Shown: one piece after another, positions 1 to 10,233 of the stretch | Layout of the letters: each line of letters starts with the position of its first letter | How positions within the stretch are numbered: position 1 is the first letter of the stretch | Assembly: GCA_018398765.1 (NCBI GenBank) | Contig: JAHBMJ010001224.1 | Span: 1-33,889, forward strand | Direction: 5' to 3' | DNA: 33,889 nt | DNA from: Chromera velia | Taxonomy: Eukaryota > Sar > Chromeraceae | The notes under the pieces: model-generated | What the model was told of the DNA's origin: nothing | The model's input: only the letters and a program-made list of their open reading frames with translations | Database searches by the model: none | Program-made: the position numbers and the translations under genes

Positions 1-240
1 ATACACACACACACACACACACATACACACACATACACATACACACACAGGGGTACACACACACTCACACATACACACACGCATGCGCACATGTACACAT
101 ACACATACACCACATGCATATGCAAACAGACACGTACCAACACATTGTACATAAATTAATACATACATACATATATATATACACACCCACCCACATGCAG
201 TACACACACACACCTACACTCACATACACTCAGATTATAA
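1..240. repeat. (CA)n-rich microsatellite
   Basis: This stretch is nearly all CA/CACATA dinucleotide-type repeat with a short (AT)n segment around 168-182. A second pair of microsatellites lies just downstream: (AC)n at about 402-438 followed by (AG)n at about 446-476. No gene is visible in 1-600. Open frames across it are artefacts of the repeat. Confidence 0.95.
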
Positions 241-400
241 GAGAGAGAGAGAGGTTTCTACACGCATGCTGAAAGACATACATATGAAAGAGAGTCAATA
301 GAGAACACCAAAAACAGGCAGAAAGGAGAGAGAAATGCGAAATAAAAAGGTTTCAAAACAATTTAGGTACTGGTATCTATGAATTTGTCTCTTCACACAG

Positions 401-477
<77 letters not shown>

Positions 478-611
478 CACATATGCACACATGTATGTAG
501 ACGGAGGAACAGGGAAAGAAACAGACAATTAGAGTAGATATGTAAAGTCGTGAAAGATGAGAACAAACTTGCAGGAAAACAAAACCTATATGGAAAGAAC
601 AATGTACTGAC

Positions 612-677
612 CTGAAAGTCGTGGCTTGGAGGACGGACTGGATGTGCATGGGGATGGACCTGGACGGTCGCTCTGAC
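612..677 (-). other. isolated candidate coding exon (66 nt)
   Basis: On the minus strand a T-rich tract ending in 'tttgcag' is followed by 66 nt that end in TTTCAG and then the donor 'gtcagt'. In the frame entered at phase 2 the translation is open and protein-like, containing SIPMHIQSVLQATTF. The length is a multiple of three. No partner exon is recognisable on either side, because the left flank is microsatellite, so this may be a gene remnant or chance. I do not recognise the product. Confidence 0.25.
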
Positions 678-1063
678 CTGCAAAAAAGGCACAAATCTGT
701 ATAAATAAAAGGAGAAAGAGAGAAAACACAAAAAGCGGACTCATGTATCTCAAAGACAAACACCTAAACGAACTGTTTGTTCTCTTTCACTGCCGTATAA
801 CGGGGGCAAAAGCTCAGCCTGGTATCATGGATACGCCGGGCCGGGTAGGGGGCGGTCCCGGGCTGAGGGCATCATATACATGGAGAAGAGGCCCGGAACG
901 ACGCAATGGACGCTGGCTAGAGCGAACGGGGATATATGAGGCCCTAAAAAGTGGACTGCCTTGCGTCCTAGAGGGTACCGGTGGCGGCTGTACCGCTCCT
1001 TCTGCCTCATCTCTTCTTTTTTTTTTCATCAACCATATCACAAGGACTCCTCTAACCCCGTCT

Positions 1064-1210
1064 CCCCTTAAGGTACATTTCAGGGCTAAAGTGTATCTTA
1101 AGGGGGGGGTCCAAAAAATTTTTTTCGTGGTACAGAGCAGACGAACGCTTATTTTGGTGCCATTAAGCGATTCCAGCAACTTTTTTTTTGTACCATGAAA
1201 AAAATTTTTT
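1064..1210. repeat. two adjacent fold-back (hairpin) sequences
   Basis: Hairpin one (1064-1105) pairs CCCCTTAAGGTACATTT with AAAGTGTATCTTAAGGGG, about 17 bp with two mismatches and a short loop. Hairpin two pairs 1113-1133 (A6 T7 then CGTGGTAC) with 1190-1210 (GTACCATG then A7 T6), about 21 bp with one mismatch around a 56-bp spacer. Two fold-backs within 150 bp resemble a MITE-like or fold-back element, but no target duplication was identified. The 1211-1490 stretch that follows is G-rich with degenerate repeats and no gene. Confidence 0.6.
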
Positions 1211-1500
1211 AGAATAGGGACGGGGGCTACTAGGGGAGGGAATAGGGACGACGAGGGAAAAAAGAGCCGGTGTGCGAGGGGGGGGAACTAAGGGGAGATG
1301 GCGTACCATACGGATAGAGCCGGTATGCCAGGGGGGCAGAGAAAAGGGGGGAGAAGGGTCGGAGGAACGCTGGCGTCAATTACTGCAAGAAGGGGGAGAG
1401 AAATGCGGATGTCAATGACCGCTAGAAGGGAGTGAAACATGGAATGTCAATGGCCGTATAAGAGGGGTGACAACAACTTGAAGCTTTGCTTTATCCCTCC

Positions 1501-1969
1501 TGTCCGGCCGCCTTATGGTGTCCAGATAGAAGGTAAAGCGAGGACAAGAACCCTAGGGAAGGTCAAGAGAAGGAACGTGAGCAACACTCATTCAGGCAGC
1601 AGTTTACAGAAGGTTTAGTTCTAGAGCGATCTGGGATTCCAATCAGCTAGGTTCATTCTATCATTGCACAATTTCTACTTATGCTTCTCTCTGTTCCTCT
1701 CTCTCAGAGTCTCAGACTCCCGATCTATGACAAACAGACATCAGACTCAAACGATGCTATCCGTTGCTCGAGTAACATATTGCATATTTGAATACGAAGT
1801 TCAGACTCGATCGACTTCAACAACTTTGATCGATGTGCGCGACACGTACATGCATGCAAGTCGATTGCGTATACATGCGGCGGCGGAGCATGGCGTCAGC
1901 ACGCAGGCTCATTCAGATACAGCGCATACGAGGGTCTCGAGGGCGGCGCTAGAAGGTAGGACTCCACAG
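1501..1969 (-). repeat. LTR copy 1 (3' LTR if element is on minus strand)
   Basis: This copy differs from the one at 4926-5394 at about 16 of 469 positions, without indels. All but one difference are transitions, and several fall at CpG. The open frame across 1664-2077 lies mostly inside this repeat and is not a gene. Confidence 0.8.
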
Positions 1970-1981
1970 ATCCCCCCCCGG

Positions 1982-4417
1982 CCACGGACAGGAAAATCGC
2001 GTCCCCGCGATCAGTCAGACATATTCGAGTATGCGCGGAAAGGGAAAAAAGGTAAACAAAAGGATACGATTAACTAAATACAATGCAAACCCATGCAACC
2101 AACAGAACACTGGCACTTCAAAGCATGTAGTCAAAGGAATGAAATCTCGAGTGTCCTTGCACTATGACAGAGGCATTGTGAGAAAGCACAGGCTGAAACA
2201 AAGAAATCCCTTTGGCACCGTCCTTAAGACAGTCATTCATAGTTAACTTACTCTCAAAATCTAGACGCGGAAGCTGAAAAGTTTCCTCCCACTGATGGAA
2301 GTCAATCAGATTTATGTACGCAAACATAAACAGACTTATAATGAACAGCTTGCTTTCTTTCTCTCTTTCTCAGACCGGCCTGCTGGAAGGAAGCGGACGA
2401 CAAACAGAACAGTATGCTTACAACAGATCCCCTTCCAGTTCTCTTTTCTGAATGCAAGTAGACGGGCAGGCTAAGGGATGAATAAAACGTGAAGAGACGG
2501 AGAAACCAGAGGGCGGCAGCAAAAAGGCTCACACACATGTATTCACATACGTATATTCATCTCTCTTCCTCCTCTCTCTTCTATCTCACTTCCTTCCCAA
2601 AGACTGCATGCGTGTCTCTTTGCTTGTCGTCAACAACACTGTAGATCGACCAAACATACAAGAACAGACATCAACGAATGAACGGCACCCGGTCAGACCT
2701 ATCAGAGGGAGACATCTGCCGGCACACCGTCTGGCTTCACGCACATGCATGCGCAGAGACGGCTGGCTCCGCCAAGGCCGCCATCCAGGGCTCCCATCAA
2801 CTCCCGTACGTCGAGGGGGAGAGGCGATACTCAGAAAACCCAGAGGGCTTCCAAAGCACCGGCATCCTCCTGCAGGGAGAAGACGCAGAACGGACACCAA
2901 GACATGCACGGGCTGTCCCCTCATTTTTTTTCTTTTTCGTTCAATAGACATCTCTTTCAAGATTTCTTCTCTCTTTGCTCCTCCTCTACTCATTCTCTCT
3001 CCGCCTTTTCCAGTTTCTTTTTCTCAAACTTTAAGGAGGAAACCAGGCCGGGATAACCCAAAACGTTTCAAATCAGCAGAAGGAAATGAGAAGGAGACAA
3101 CGAATGAAGGCGCCCCCTCGTGCGCTCGTGCTCTCAACCACATGAGGGGTCTAACTCCCAAGTCACGCGCAAAGAAGAGAAGCCGAGAGAGAAGAAAGGT
3201 CACTCTTCCAAAAGGAGCTCCAGAAGTTCCGAATGCGCGGCACATGCGGCGCTCAGCTTGTTGTTCTCGCAGTCCGCCTCTTTGACGCTCAGCCTTGCAA
3301 TGCTCACTCCCCCCCCAAGTTTAGTGCAGGGGCTCAAGGGCAGTCACAGGCAGTTGTGGGCATGCGCAGGCATAAGCACATGGCGGCGACAATCAGGCAG
3401 TCCTCTGCCCTTTTCATACGTAGCTGATGTAGGGGTAGGCAATCGAGTTGGAGTTCTCGTCGACAGAAGGACTCAATGGTCTCGTCGAGCACAAACACAC
3501 TCCACGCATGTCAGTAACTATATAAAAAGAGGGAAGGAAGGGACTGGACACATTGCAGACTGCCCCACTAATTTCTTTTTATCTTGTCTCTTCTTTCTAT
3601 CTCATTTCATCCCCTTGCTGCTCCTTTTGATACATGAACTCCTAACTCTGGGCAAAAGGCTGGCAGCCCCATGTAGACGCTTTAGTCACGCTCAGTCATG
3701 GTCGTTTTACTTGCTACTACTTTGTATGCTTTCGGCCAGCCTCGATTCGATTCGCCCCCCCCACCTTGAAGAACCCCCCCTTTCCGCCCTTTCCCCCACT
3801 CTTTTTCCCCCCTTTTTCTTGCTCTTTCCCCTCTTTCCCCCCTTTTCCCTTTCCCTTTGTCCCCCACTTTTACCCCTTCTTCCCCCTTCCCCCCCTTTCT
3901 CCCTCCCCTTCCTTTCTCTGTTAGTGGAAAATGTGCTGGCGCCGGCAAGAGACGAGGCGGCAGCTGCCGTATGCCCTACTCTGTCTCTCGGTAGGTCTGC
4001 CGCGACCCTTCTGCCTCTCTTGCTGTCGAGGGCAGGCTTGATGTTATTTTGTACCCCTCCCTTACTTCCCCCTCCTTCCTACTCCAGGCTCGCCGCGTCG
4101 AGGTCCCAGAGCAATAGGCCTTCCCTGGCTAGCACACCGGCCGTCACTGTGTTGGTCCATGTGGTACGCCGCCACCTGTCCCTTCTGTCTGTTTAACATG
4201 CAAGCAGAGTCTCGCGTGCCCGATCGAACGGCCACTCATTAAACAATCCACACGACAGACGGATAGCCAGAAGCGACAAGCTCTCTCTCGGAAGAAAGTG
4301 ATAACCTTACACACACATGGGAGAGGCGAAGGGCATCTTTTTGTGTTTGGACACTGTTGGAGGACCAGTCCAGACAGACCTAGACACGCTGGAGGTGTTT
4401 GCATGCCACGAAGGTGG
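1982..4417. other. internal region of the LTR element, no recognised gene
   Basis: Long open frames of 225 and 358 residues run here on the plus strand, but they are low-complexity and match nothing I know. A C/T-only tract of about 160 bp (3756-3921) ends in 'ctctgttag', followed by 66 nt ending at 'gtaggt'. A second pyrimidine tract ending 'ctccag' (about 4088) precedes another open segment ending near 4163 at 'gtacgc'. These have the look of intron ends and exons on the plus strand, but no coherent gene can be assembled. A similar acceptor-like tract precedes an open segment near 2374. Confidence 0.4.
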
Positions 4418-4746
4418 TTAGCATCGCGCAGACAAGCAAGGAACCAACAACAAAGACAAGTGAAGGTGATCAGCCGACACTCGTCTGGAAGATGGAGACA
4501 GTTGCAGAATCAAAAGGCATAAGATAAGCACTCTACTGGCCATTTGGATTGCGATCTGCTCGTAGGCGGCATTCTCAATGATATCAGGCTCCTCGAAAGT
4601 CCCGAGCAACACCAAGCAACGTCTCCACCATCGGCTTTGGCGACCTCCAACGATCTTCGGGTTCTCCACCCAAGGACAAAGGCAAAGTCCAGGATCAGAC
4701 TCGAAGGGGATCTCTGAAACAGGGCTCTAGGCAGCTTAGGATGCAA
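4418..4746 (-). pseudogene. possible degenerate gag fragment
   Basis: On the minus strand, 180-500 bp from the proposed 5' LTR, two overlapping frames carry pieces of a plausible capsid-like sequence. One reads ENPKIVGGRQSRWWRRCLVLLG and then EEPDIIENAAYEQIAIQMA, loosely like the start of Copia-type gag proteins, where a W-containing motif precedes hydrophobic helices. The frame is broken, with no conserved pol downstream. The assignment rests on position and weak motif resemblance only. Confidence 0.2.
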
Positions 4747-4925
4747 GAGGACACTGAATTCCCCTACTCACGGTCTTTGCCTGACCGTGCCCGTATCGTT
4801 GCAATCGGATTTCAACTGTTACGTAAAGAGATAGATCTGATTTCCATCACAGAAGCTTAGGTATACGAGAGTCAACACTCATCAACTCTCGGAGCTGAAC
4901 GTTCACCACAATGCTTTGTCTCTCC

Positions 4926-5394
4926 TGTCCGGCCGCCTTATGGCGTCCAGACAGAAGGTAAAGCAAGGACAAGAACCCTAGGGAAGGTCAAGAGAAGGAA
5001 CGTGAGCAACACTCATTCAGGCAGCAGTTTACAGAAGGTTTAGCTCTAGAGCGATTTGGGATTCCAATCAGCTAGGTTCATTCTATCATTGCACAATTTC
5101 TACTTATGCTTCTCTCTGTTCCTCTCTCTCAGAGTCTCAGACTCCCGATCTATGACAAACAGACATCAGACTCAAACGATGCTATCCGTTGCTCGAGTAA
5201 CATATTGCATGTTTGAATACGAAGGTCAGACTTGATCGACTTCAACAACTTTGATCGACGTGCGCGACACGTACATGCATGCAAGTCGATTGCGTATACA
5301 CACGGCGGTAGAGCATGGCGTCAGCACGTAGGCTCATTCAGATACAACGCATGCGAGGGTCTCGAGGGCGGCGCTAGAAGGTAGGACTCCACAG
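4926..5394 (-). repeat. LTR copy 2 (5' LTR if element is on minus strand)
   Basis: This is the second 469-bp repeat and the same length as copy 1, so both ends are intact. Just outside it (5395-5450) the motif CCTCCGTAAATGGCTACGAG recurs in three degenerate tandem copies. The CCTCC target duplication is therefore suggestive rather than certain. From 5450 to 5850 I see no gene. Confidence 0.8.
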
Positions 5395-5854
5395 CCTCCG
5401 TAAATGGCTACGAGCGACTCGAGCCTCCGTTAATAGTTACGAGAGGCCAAGGCTCCGTAAATACCCAGCTATTTAGGAGGGAGGACCAATGATTGGCCAG
5501 GATCATTGTGTAGGGGGAAGTCACCCTACTGCCCGGCAAAGGAAGATGACAATGGAAAATGAGAACGGAAGAGAATGAAGAATGAAGAGTGTAAGAGAGT
5601 GTGTGCATGAATAAAATATATGCATGTATTAAAATGTCAGTGATGAGAAAGCTGTGTGGGTATGATGAAAAAGAAAGGCAGAAAAAGATATAAGGCATCA
5701 GTCAGTAGAGCAGTGTGCAGCATCTGGTGTTCCTTTCTCTCCCTCCGTCTATGTAGCCACTGACATGCGCGAGGTGTGTTTGTGTTTGCATAGATCATAT
5801 CAGTGATCATCATTGTTATTCTTATTGTAAGTACATGGTCTATAAGCCATTATG

Positions 5855-6441
5855 TACCCTCCTGATACTAAGCTACGCTTGATCGAAGGCTGCCGAAGAT
5901 GGTCTTAGTCTTGATTGAAGGTGGCCGGAGGCCGCCGAAGAAAATCGTATATCTTGATTGAAGGCCGCCGAAGGCGGCCAACGAGCGGCCGAAGACTGTG
6001 CCGGCGGCGCCGAAAATGAACGCACCTAGTGAACACACGCGTCAGACCTAACGCACATGCAGTCAAAGTGCAAAACGTGGCGTCGCTACAACGTATATGC
6101 AGGCTGCACAAAAAAAAATCATCGCTCACATGCTAGCATCACGTAGCGCGAGCATCAAACCAATATATCACCTTAGATAAGTGTATATATATTGCAGCCT
6201 TTTCTTCGCCGATGTTCTTCTGGGCAGTGTCGCCTGTTCACATGGATTCTTGCAGAAGTATGCATAGTGGACTTAGTGGCTCTTAAGAATGCAATTAGAA
6301 TGCGATACATTTTTTATACGAGTGAAAATGTAAGGAACGCCGAAGATGGTCTTAATCTTGATCGAAGGCGCCCGTAGGCCACCGAAGATGACAGCATTTT
6401 GATCGATTCTAAAAACTTCATAGCTTAGTGTCAGGGGAATA
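5855..6441. mobile_element. MITE-like DNA transposon, 8-bp target duplication
   Basis: The ends form an imperfect 23-bp inverted repeat (18 of 23 pairs): left TACCCTCCTGATACTAAGC..., right ...GCTTAGTGTCAGGGGAATA. The direct repeat CCATTATG sits immediately outside both ends (5847-5854 and 6442-6449). An 8-bp duplication is typical of hAT elements, although the terminal bases are not the usual hAT ones. A 9- or 10-bp duplication, as in Mutator-like elements, is possible if CCATTATGYA is counted. The 587-bp interior holds diverged copies of a CTTGATYGAAGGC...GCCGAAG motif and no transposase. Confidence 0.75.
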
Positions 6442-6451
6442 CCATTATGCA

Positions 6452-6765
6452 CTGTATGAGTTCAGGGTAATTTAGAGGGTAATGGTTCAAAAATTTAAAC
6501 AATTTGTATAATAATTGATATGAATTCTTCAAAGTGTATGTAATAAAATTTATAACTTAAAAATTAACATCGCTATCAATTTTTAATACACTTTTGGCTA
6601 GACTTTTGGGGTAGTACATTTTTAATGTTCCATAGGATATGTAACATTAGCATATATATGATAGTAATTTGCTTAAAAAACATATATCCTGGACTATATG
6701 CCAAAAATTTAGCCTTAAACTATGCAGTTGAAACTACATTAAGATGAGTCAGGGGTTGACCTCGT
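6452..6765. other. AT-rich spacer, no gene seen
   Basis: Strongly AT-rich sequence with no open frame of note. It ends abruptly at the 3' end of the nuclease-like ORF, whose composition is much more GC-balanced. Confidence 0.8.
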
Positions 6766-6770
6766 TTCGC

Positions 6771-8318
6771 TCACGCGGGCCGCGACACGGCTTTGAAAGC
6801 ACTGCGAAAATACAGAACGGCTTGTAAGAGAGACGAAGCGCACATCATGTCATATCGGTGTGGAAGACGCTTTGTGAGTCCAGATGACCGCGTGCTGAGC
6901 GCCGTGGGGGTAAAGTCCAGTTCGAACGACGTTTTGCCGTCGCTGAGGTCACAGTCGCCCAGCCGGAGCTCCGCATAATCTTTACTACAAAACAGGTAGA
7001 AATGATTCGGGATCCATTCGGTGTCCGTCAGCAAATGGGGACCTGGACAGCTTCTCCCCTCTTGCAGACGAGCTCGTTGCAAGTTCATCAGCGTAGCAGT
7101 GTTACGAGGAGGCCCTACCAAAAATATGTCAAATTCTTTGACATGGTAAGGCACGTCCTTCAAATTGCGGGAAGATCTCCGATAGCTGTTCGCGGTGGCA
7201 ACCAGCCTGAATTTGCTCACTCTTGTCCAAGAAGGTGTCTTAACTTGGACTCTGACGTCCCTGGAATTCACGCACGAAGTGTCCCGCACAACAATATCGT
7301 AAGGACCTGACGGGTCTTCAGCTGCGAATGTTTTGAAGCCTGTTGCGTCAAAGAGGGGCTGCAACCACCGTATGGTCTCCATCTCCGTCATTTTTTCCGG
7401 GGTGATCTGCCCCTCGAGCTCTGCAAAAGTCGAGAGACAGATTCCGTTGGCAGAGGATCCCCCTGCCGCCAGAGCCTCCTCATAATATGCAAGGAGCTTA
7501 TCCCCTAGAAATGTACCTGATCTTTCACTTCTTGTCCAGGTGCAACGGGTCTCTTCTTTGTCGTACATCGGGCCCCCGGAAGTGATTGTCACATTGGGGC
7601 CGAGGGAGGATCCCGGAAAAGTCCACACTTTAGGTTTCCGTTCTATGGGACATTCTACAGGGGGCTGGCTACGTGTCTGATTGGGCACAGCGGTACTCCT
7701 CATCCCCCCCCCTTGAAGTGAAACAAATGCGACAACCATCCCTTTGTACTTGTCTACATTCGTAAACTTCCAACGAACACTTCTGTTGCCCTCGTAGACC
7801 CCTCGAGATCTGGACTTAACCTGAACAGCGAGCCACAGATCCTTCTCAGAACCGAAAGGTCGGAGCGCCATGTCAGCCTTGGCGGAGCCGGGTAATGCCT
7901 CTTTTGGTTCTTCGAGGCCCCGAAAGTCTGCTGACGGTCTGATGGCCTTTCGAATGTGCTCTTTTGCTTCGTTCTCTACGAGCATTGTCGGAGCTTTGCG
8001 ATGCCTTTCTCGAATTTGACGACGCTCGACATGCAGACCTAACGAGCCGCACTTTTGCGATTTCAGTTCTTGCTGACATGGGACTTTGGGACGTTCGGCC
8101 CCGATCAAACCTGAATCCCCAGGACCAACCCTTGCAGGAGCTCTAGGCAATTCGCCAGTGAACAGTCGTCTCGACGTCAACATCGAAGAAGGTCGATTAG
8201 AACCAGTTGTTTCTGAGAGGCTTCCTTTACAACATAGCGCCATCAAAGAGAACCTGGGTAAGGCGCACAGAGGAATCGTCCGAAGTGCTCCCTTGTGCAA
8301 TCTTTGAATGACCAGCAT
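6771..8318 (-). CDS. single-exon protein with two PD-(D/E)XK-like QVK segments
   Basis: An uninterrupted 515-codon frame starts at the ATG at 8318. It stays open to 8369, but only with a TTG there. A later ATG at 8243 is an alternative start. Two segments share one layout (numbering from the 8369 end): D167 then 16 residues to the QVK at 183-185 (LWLAVQVKSRSRG), followed by KYKGMVVAFVSL; and D358 (GPYDIVV), 17 residues to the QVK at 375-377 (VRVQVKTPS), followed by KEFDIFLVGPP. This D...QxK pattern with a later hydrophobic strand is that of PD-(D/E)XK nuclease-fold proteins, including some homing and repair endonucleases. The nuclease fold is inference; activity and substrate are unknown. The first 34 residues from the ATG are basic with no acidic residue, which would suit an organelle-targeting presequence. 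It stands alone between AT-rich flanks and has no introns, unlike the other genes here. Confidence 0.6.
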   Translation of the reverse strand: MLVIQRLHKGALRTIPLCALPRFSLMALCCKGSLSETTGSNRPSSMLTSRRLFTGELPRAPARVGPGDSGLIGAERPKVPCQQELKSQKCGSLGLHVERRQIRERHRKAPTMLVENEAKEHIRKAIRPSADFRGLEEPKEALPGSAKADMALRPFGSEKDLWLAVQVKSRSRGVYEGNRSVRWKFTNVDKYKGMVVAFVSLQGGGMRSTAVPNQTRSQPPVECPIERKPKVWTFPGSSLGPNVTITSGGPMYDKEETRCTWTRSERSGTFLGDKLLAYYEEALAAGGSSANGICLSTFAELEGQITPEKMTEMETIRWLQPLFDATGFKTFAAEDPSGPYDIVVRDTSCVNSRDVRVQVKTPSWTRVSKFRLVATANSYRRSSRNLKDVPYHVKEFDIFLVGPPRNTATLMNLQRARLQEGRSCPGPHLLTDTEWIPNHFYLFCSKDYAELRLGDCDLSDGKTSFELDFTPTALSTRSSGLTKRLPHRYDMMCASSLLQAVLYFRSAFKAVSRPA

Positions 8319-9290
8319 CTGGATTGAGCTGAAAGCAAATGTAAATGCACCCCTACGAATCGAATTCAAAGGAACAGGATCCTCTTGTCACAATCTTTCC
8401 GTCTGCAATCGAGAGATTGTCGACTGTTGAATCTTCCGCATACATATTTAAGTGTTCAGTGCTGATATTGTGCAATATGGATCGACTTGTGCCTGCATGA
8501 AATGTATATTAATATATTGATATACGTACTGAAAAGAAAGTATATATATATATATGCAGGATGCCACTTCCACAGGCTCCAGTGGCATGCCGGGGCCCAG
8601 CAAAAAATCGTCTGGAAAAAAGCCTCTTAGTATTAATCCTCAGGGCCGTCTTGCAAAAAGACTGTCTGGAGTGTGGACGATGAAAGTGGAAAGACTATCA
8701 TGCAAACAGACAGAAAGATAGAAGTGGAGAGTTCGTCATTCAAGCACGAAAGATGAAAGTGAAGAGAAGTTCAATGTTTGCATGTTCATCTTCATATATA
8801 GGAGTTCTAGTTTGTTCTTATACTATTCCACAACCATTCATAACTTAGTATTCAAACAATTTTAAGGTCTATCATTTTTTTTTTCAAAGTTCTTTATCTA
8901 TCTTTGTCAAAAGTATTCAAAATTTGGTAAATTACCCACGGTGGTACATAAATTATAAATGAAATTACGTAAGTTTACACATTTTTTTTTCTTTTGTTTC
9001 TATCTCTAGTTTTATATGTCCAGCAGCAAATGGGGCTTTGAATAAACGTAAGTCTTTTCGGTTTTCCTACTAAATCTCTTCCCAACAAAAATTTTACAGA
9101 AACGTAAACTCACAATGTGTTGCTATGGTGAATATATTAAAAATTCTGCTAGAAATTCCTTGTGAGGAAGTCTTTGTTTTTTTTTGTTCAAATATTGTAA
9201 ACTCCATCCTCCATCCTCCTCCAAATGATTCTGCTTTAAATTTCACATTTTAGGAAGGCAAAAACATTCTCTGTGGTCCAGGAAAAGCCA
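8319..9290. other. AT-rich spacer with an isolated repeat module
   Basis: Apart from the module at 8699-8811 (a copy of the minisatellite end at 10136-10233), this is AT-rich sequence with poly-T runs and a short (TA)n at about 8541-8555. No gene is seen. Confidence 0.7.
8699..8811. repeat. duplicate of the minisatellite end module
   Basis: This copy begins ATGCAAACAGACAGAAAGAT and runs through CTTCATATATAGGAGTTCT. It matches 10136-10233 at roughly 85% by eye, including the unique sequence that follows the last 38-bp unit there. It implies an older, larger array or a segmental duplication. Confidence 0.75.
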
Positions 9291-9700
9291 GCATCCAAGC
9301 ATATGAAAACAGAAAAGAAAACCAGAGAAATGAAAGTGGAACAGACATCAGCTTTTGTATGGAATTATCAACCAGACGAGATTTAGAGCATATTGTTTGT
9401 TCCAATGAGGGGTCATACACGCAGACAGACAAGAAAGATGAAGACTGAAAGGTCATTATGTGAGGAAACAAGGAAGATGAAAGTGAAGCAGACTTTCTGC
9501 AAGCAGACGGGCTAACAGATAGGATAAAACTGGAGAGGCCCTTAACACGCAGGCAGGAAAGATGGAAGCTAGCGGAAAGTAGTTATGCAAGCCGGTAAGA
9601 TAGACAAAAATGGAGAGTCGTCATGTTCGACAGCGCACGACAGAAGAAAGTAGAGACCCACCAAGCAAGCAAAAAAGAAAGATGGGAATATGAAAGTGGA

Positions 9701-10200
9701 GAGGCTGTCGTGCAAGAAGAAAGAAAGAAAGATGGAAGTGGAGAGGCCGTCATACAAACAGACAGAGAGACGGAAGTGGAGAGGCCATCAATGATATGCA
9801 AACAGACAGAAAGATGAAAGAGAAGAGGCCATCGTGTAAGAAGACAGAACGATTAAAGTAGAGAGGCCGTCATGCAAACAGACAGAAAGATGAAAATGGA
9901 GAGGCCGTCGTACAAACAGACAGAAAGATGGAAGTGGAGAGGCCGTCATGCAAACAGACAAAAAGATGGAAGTGGAGAGGCCGTCATGCAAACAGACAGA
10001 AAGATGGAAGTGGAGAGGCTGTCATGGAAACAGACAGAAAGATGGAGGTGGAGAGGTCGTCGTGCAAACAGACAGAAAGACGAAAGTGGAGAGGCGCCAT
10101 GCAAACAGACAGAAAGATGAAAGTGGAGAGGCCGTCATGCAAACAGACAGAAAGATGGAAGTGGAGAGGCCGTCATTGAAGCAGGAAAGGTGAAAGTGGA
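9701..10200. repeat. 38-bp minisatellite, about 13 copies
   Basis: The consensus is GAGGCCGTCATGCAAACAGA followed by CAGAAAGATGGAAGTGGA. Central copies (about 9860-10190) are nearly identical. Copies toward 9701 carry indels, and more decayed relatives extend back to about 9300. The unit length is not a multiple of three and the consensus lacks stops, so long open frames appear on both strands. None is a gene. Confidence 0.95.
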
Positions 10201-10233
10201 GAGAAGTTTAACGTCTGTGTGTTTATCTTCATA

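Larger units (their letters stand above)
1501..5394 (-). mobile_element. non-autonomous LTR retrotransposon (LARD-like)
   Basis: Two direct 469-bp repeats (1501-1969 and 4926-5394) flank about 2.96 kb. The repeats start TGTCC and end CCACAG. CCTCC lies immediately before the first (1496-1500) and immediately after the second (5395-5399), as a 5-bp target duplication would. If the ends are CTGT...ACAG the duplication would be 4 bp. Minus orientation is inferred from a G-run with AT (ccGGGGGGGGAT on the minus strand, about 1970-1981) next to the left LTR, which could be a polypurine tract. TGGTGAACGTTC (4897-4908, minus) near the other LTR could be a primer site. No reverse transcriptase, integrase or protease is recognisable inside, so the element would depend on another for movement. 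Confidence 0.7.

Noticed and set aside
295..763. Minus-strand frames of 77-128 codons
   Set aside because: They consist largely of translated (AC)n and (AG)n microsatellite.
743..1198. 151-codon plus-strand frame with an ATG
   Set aside because: It crosses fold-back repeats and poly-T runs, shows no motif, and has no splice context.
2608..4196. 225- and 358-codon plus-strand frames
   Set aside because: They are low-complexity translations of pyrimidine-rich sequence within the LTR element. No domain was recognised.
9872..10193. Several overlapping open frames of about 80 codons
   Set aside because: They are three frames of the same stop-free 38-bp repeat.
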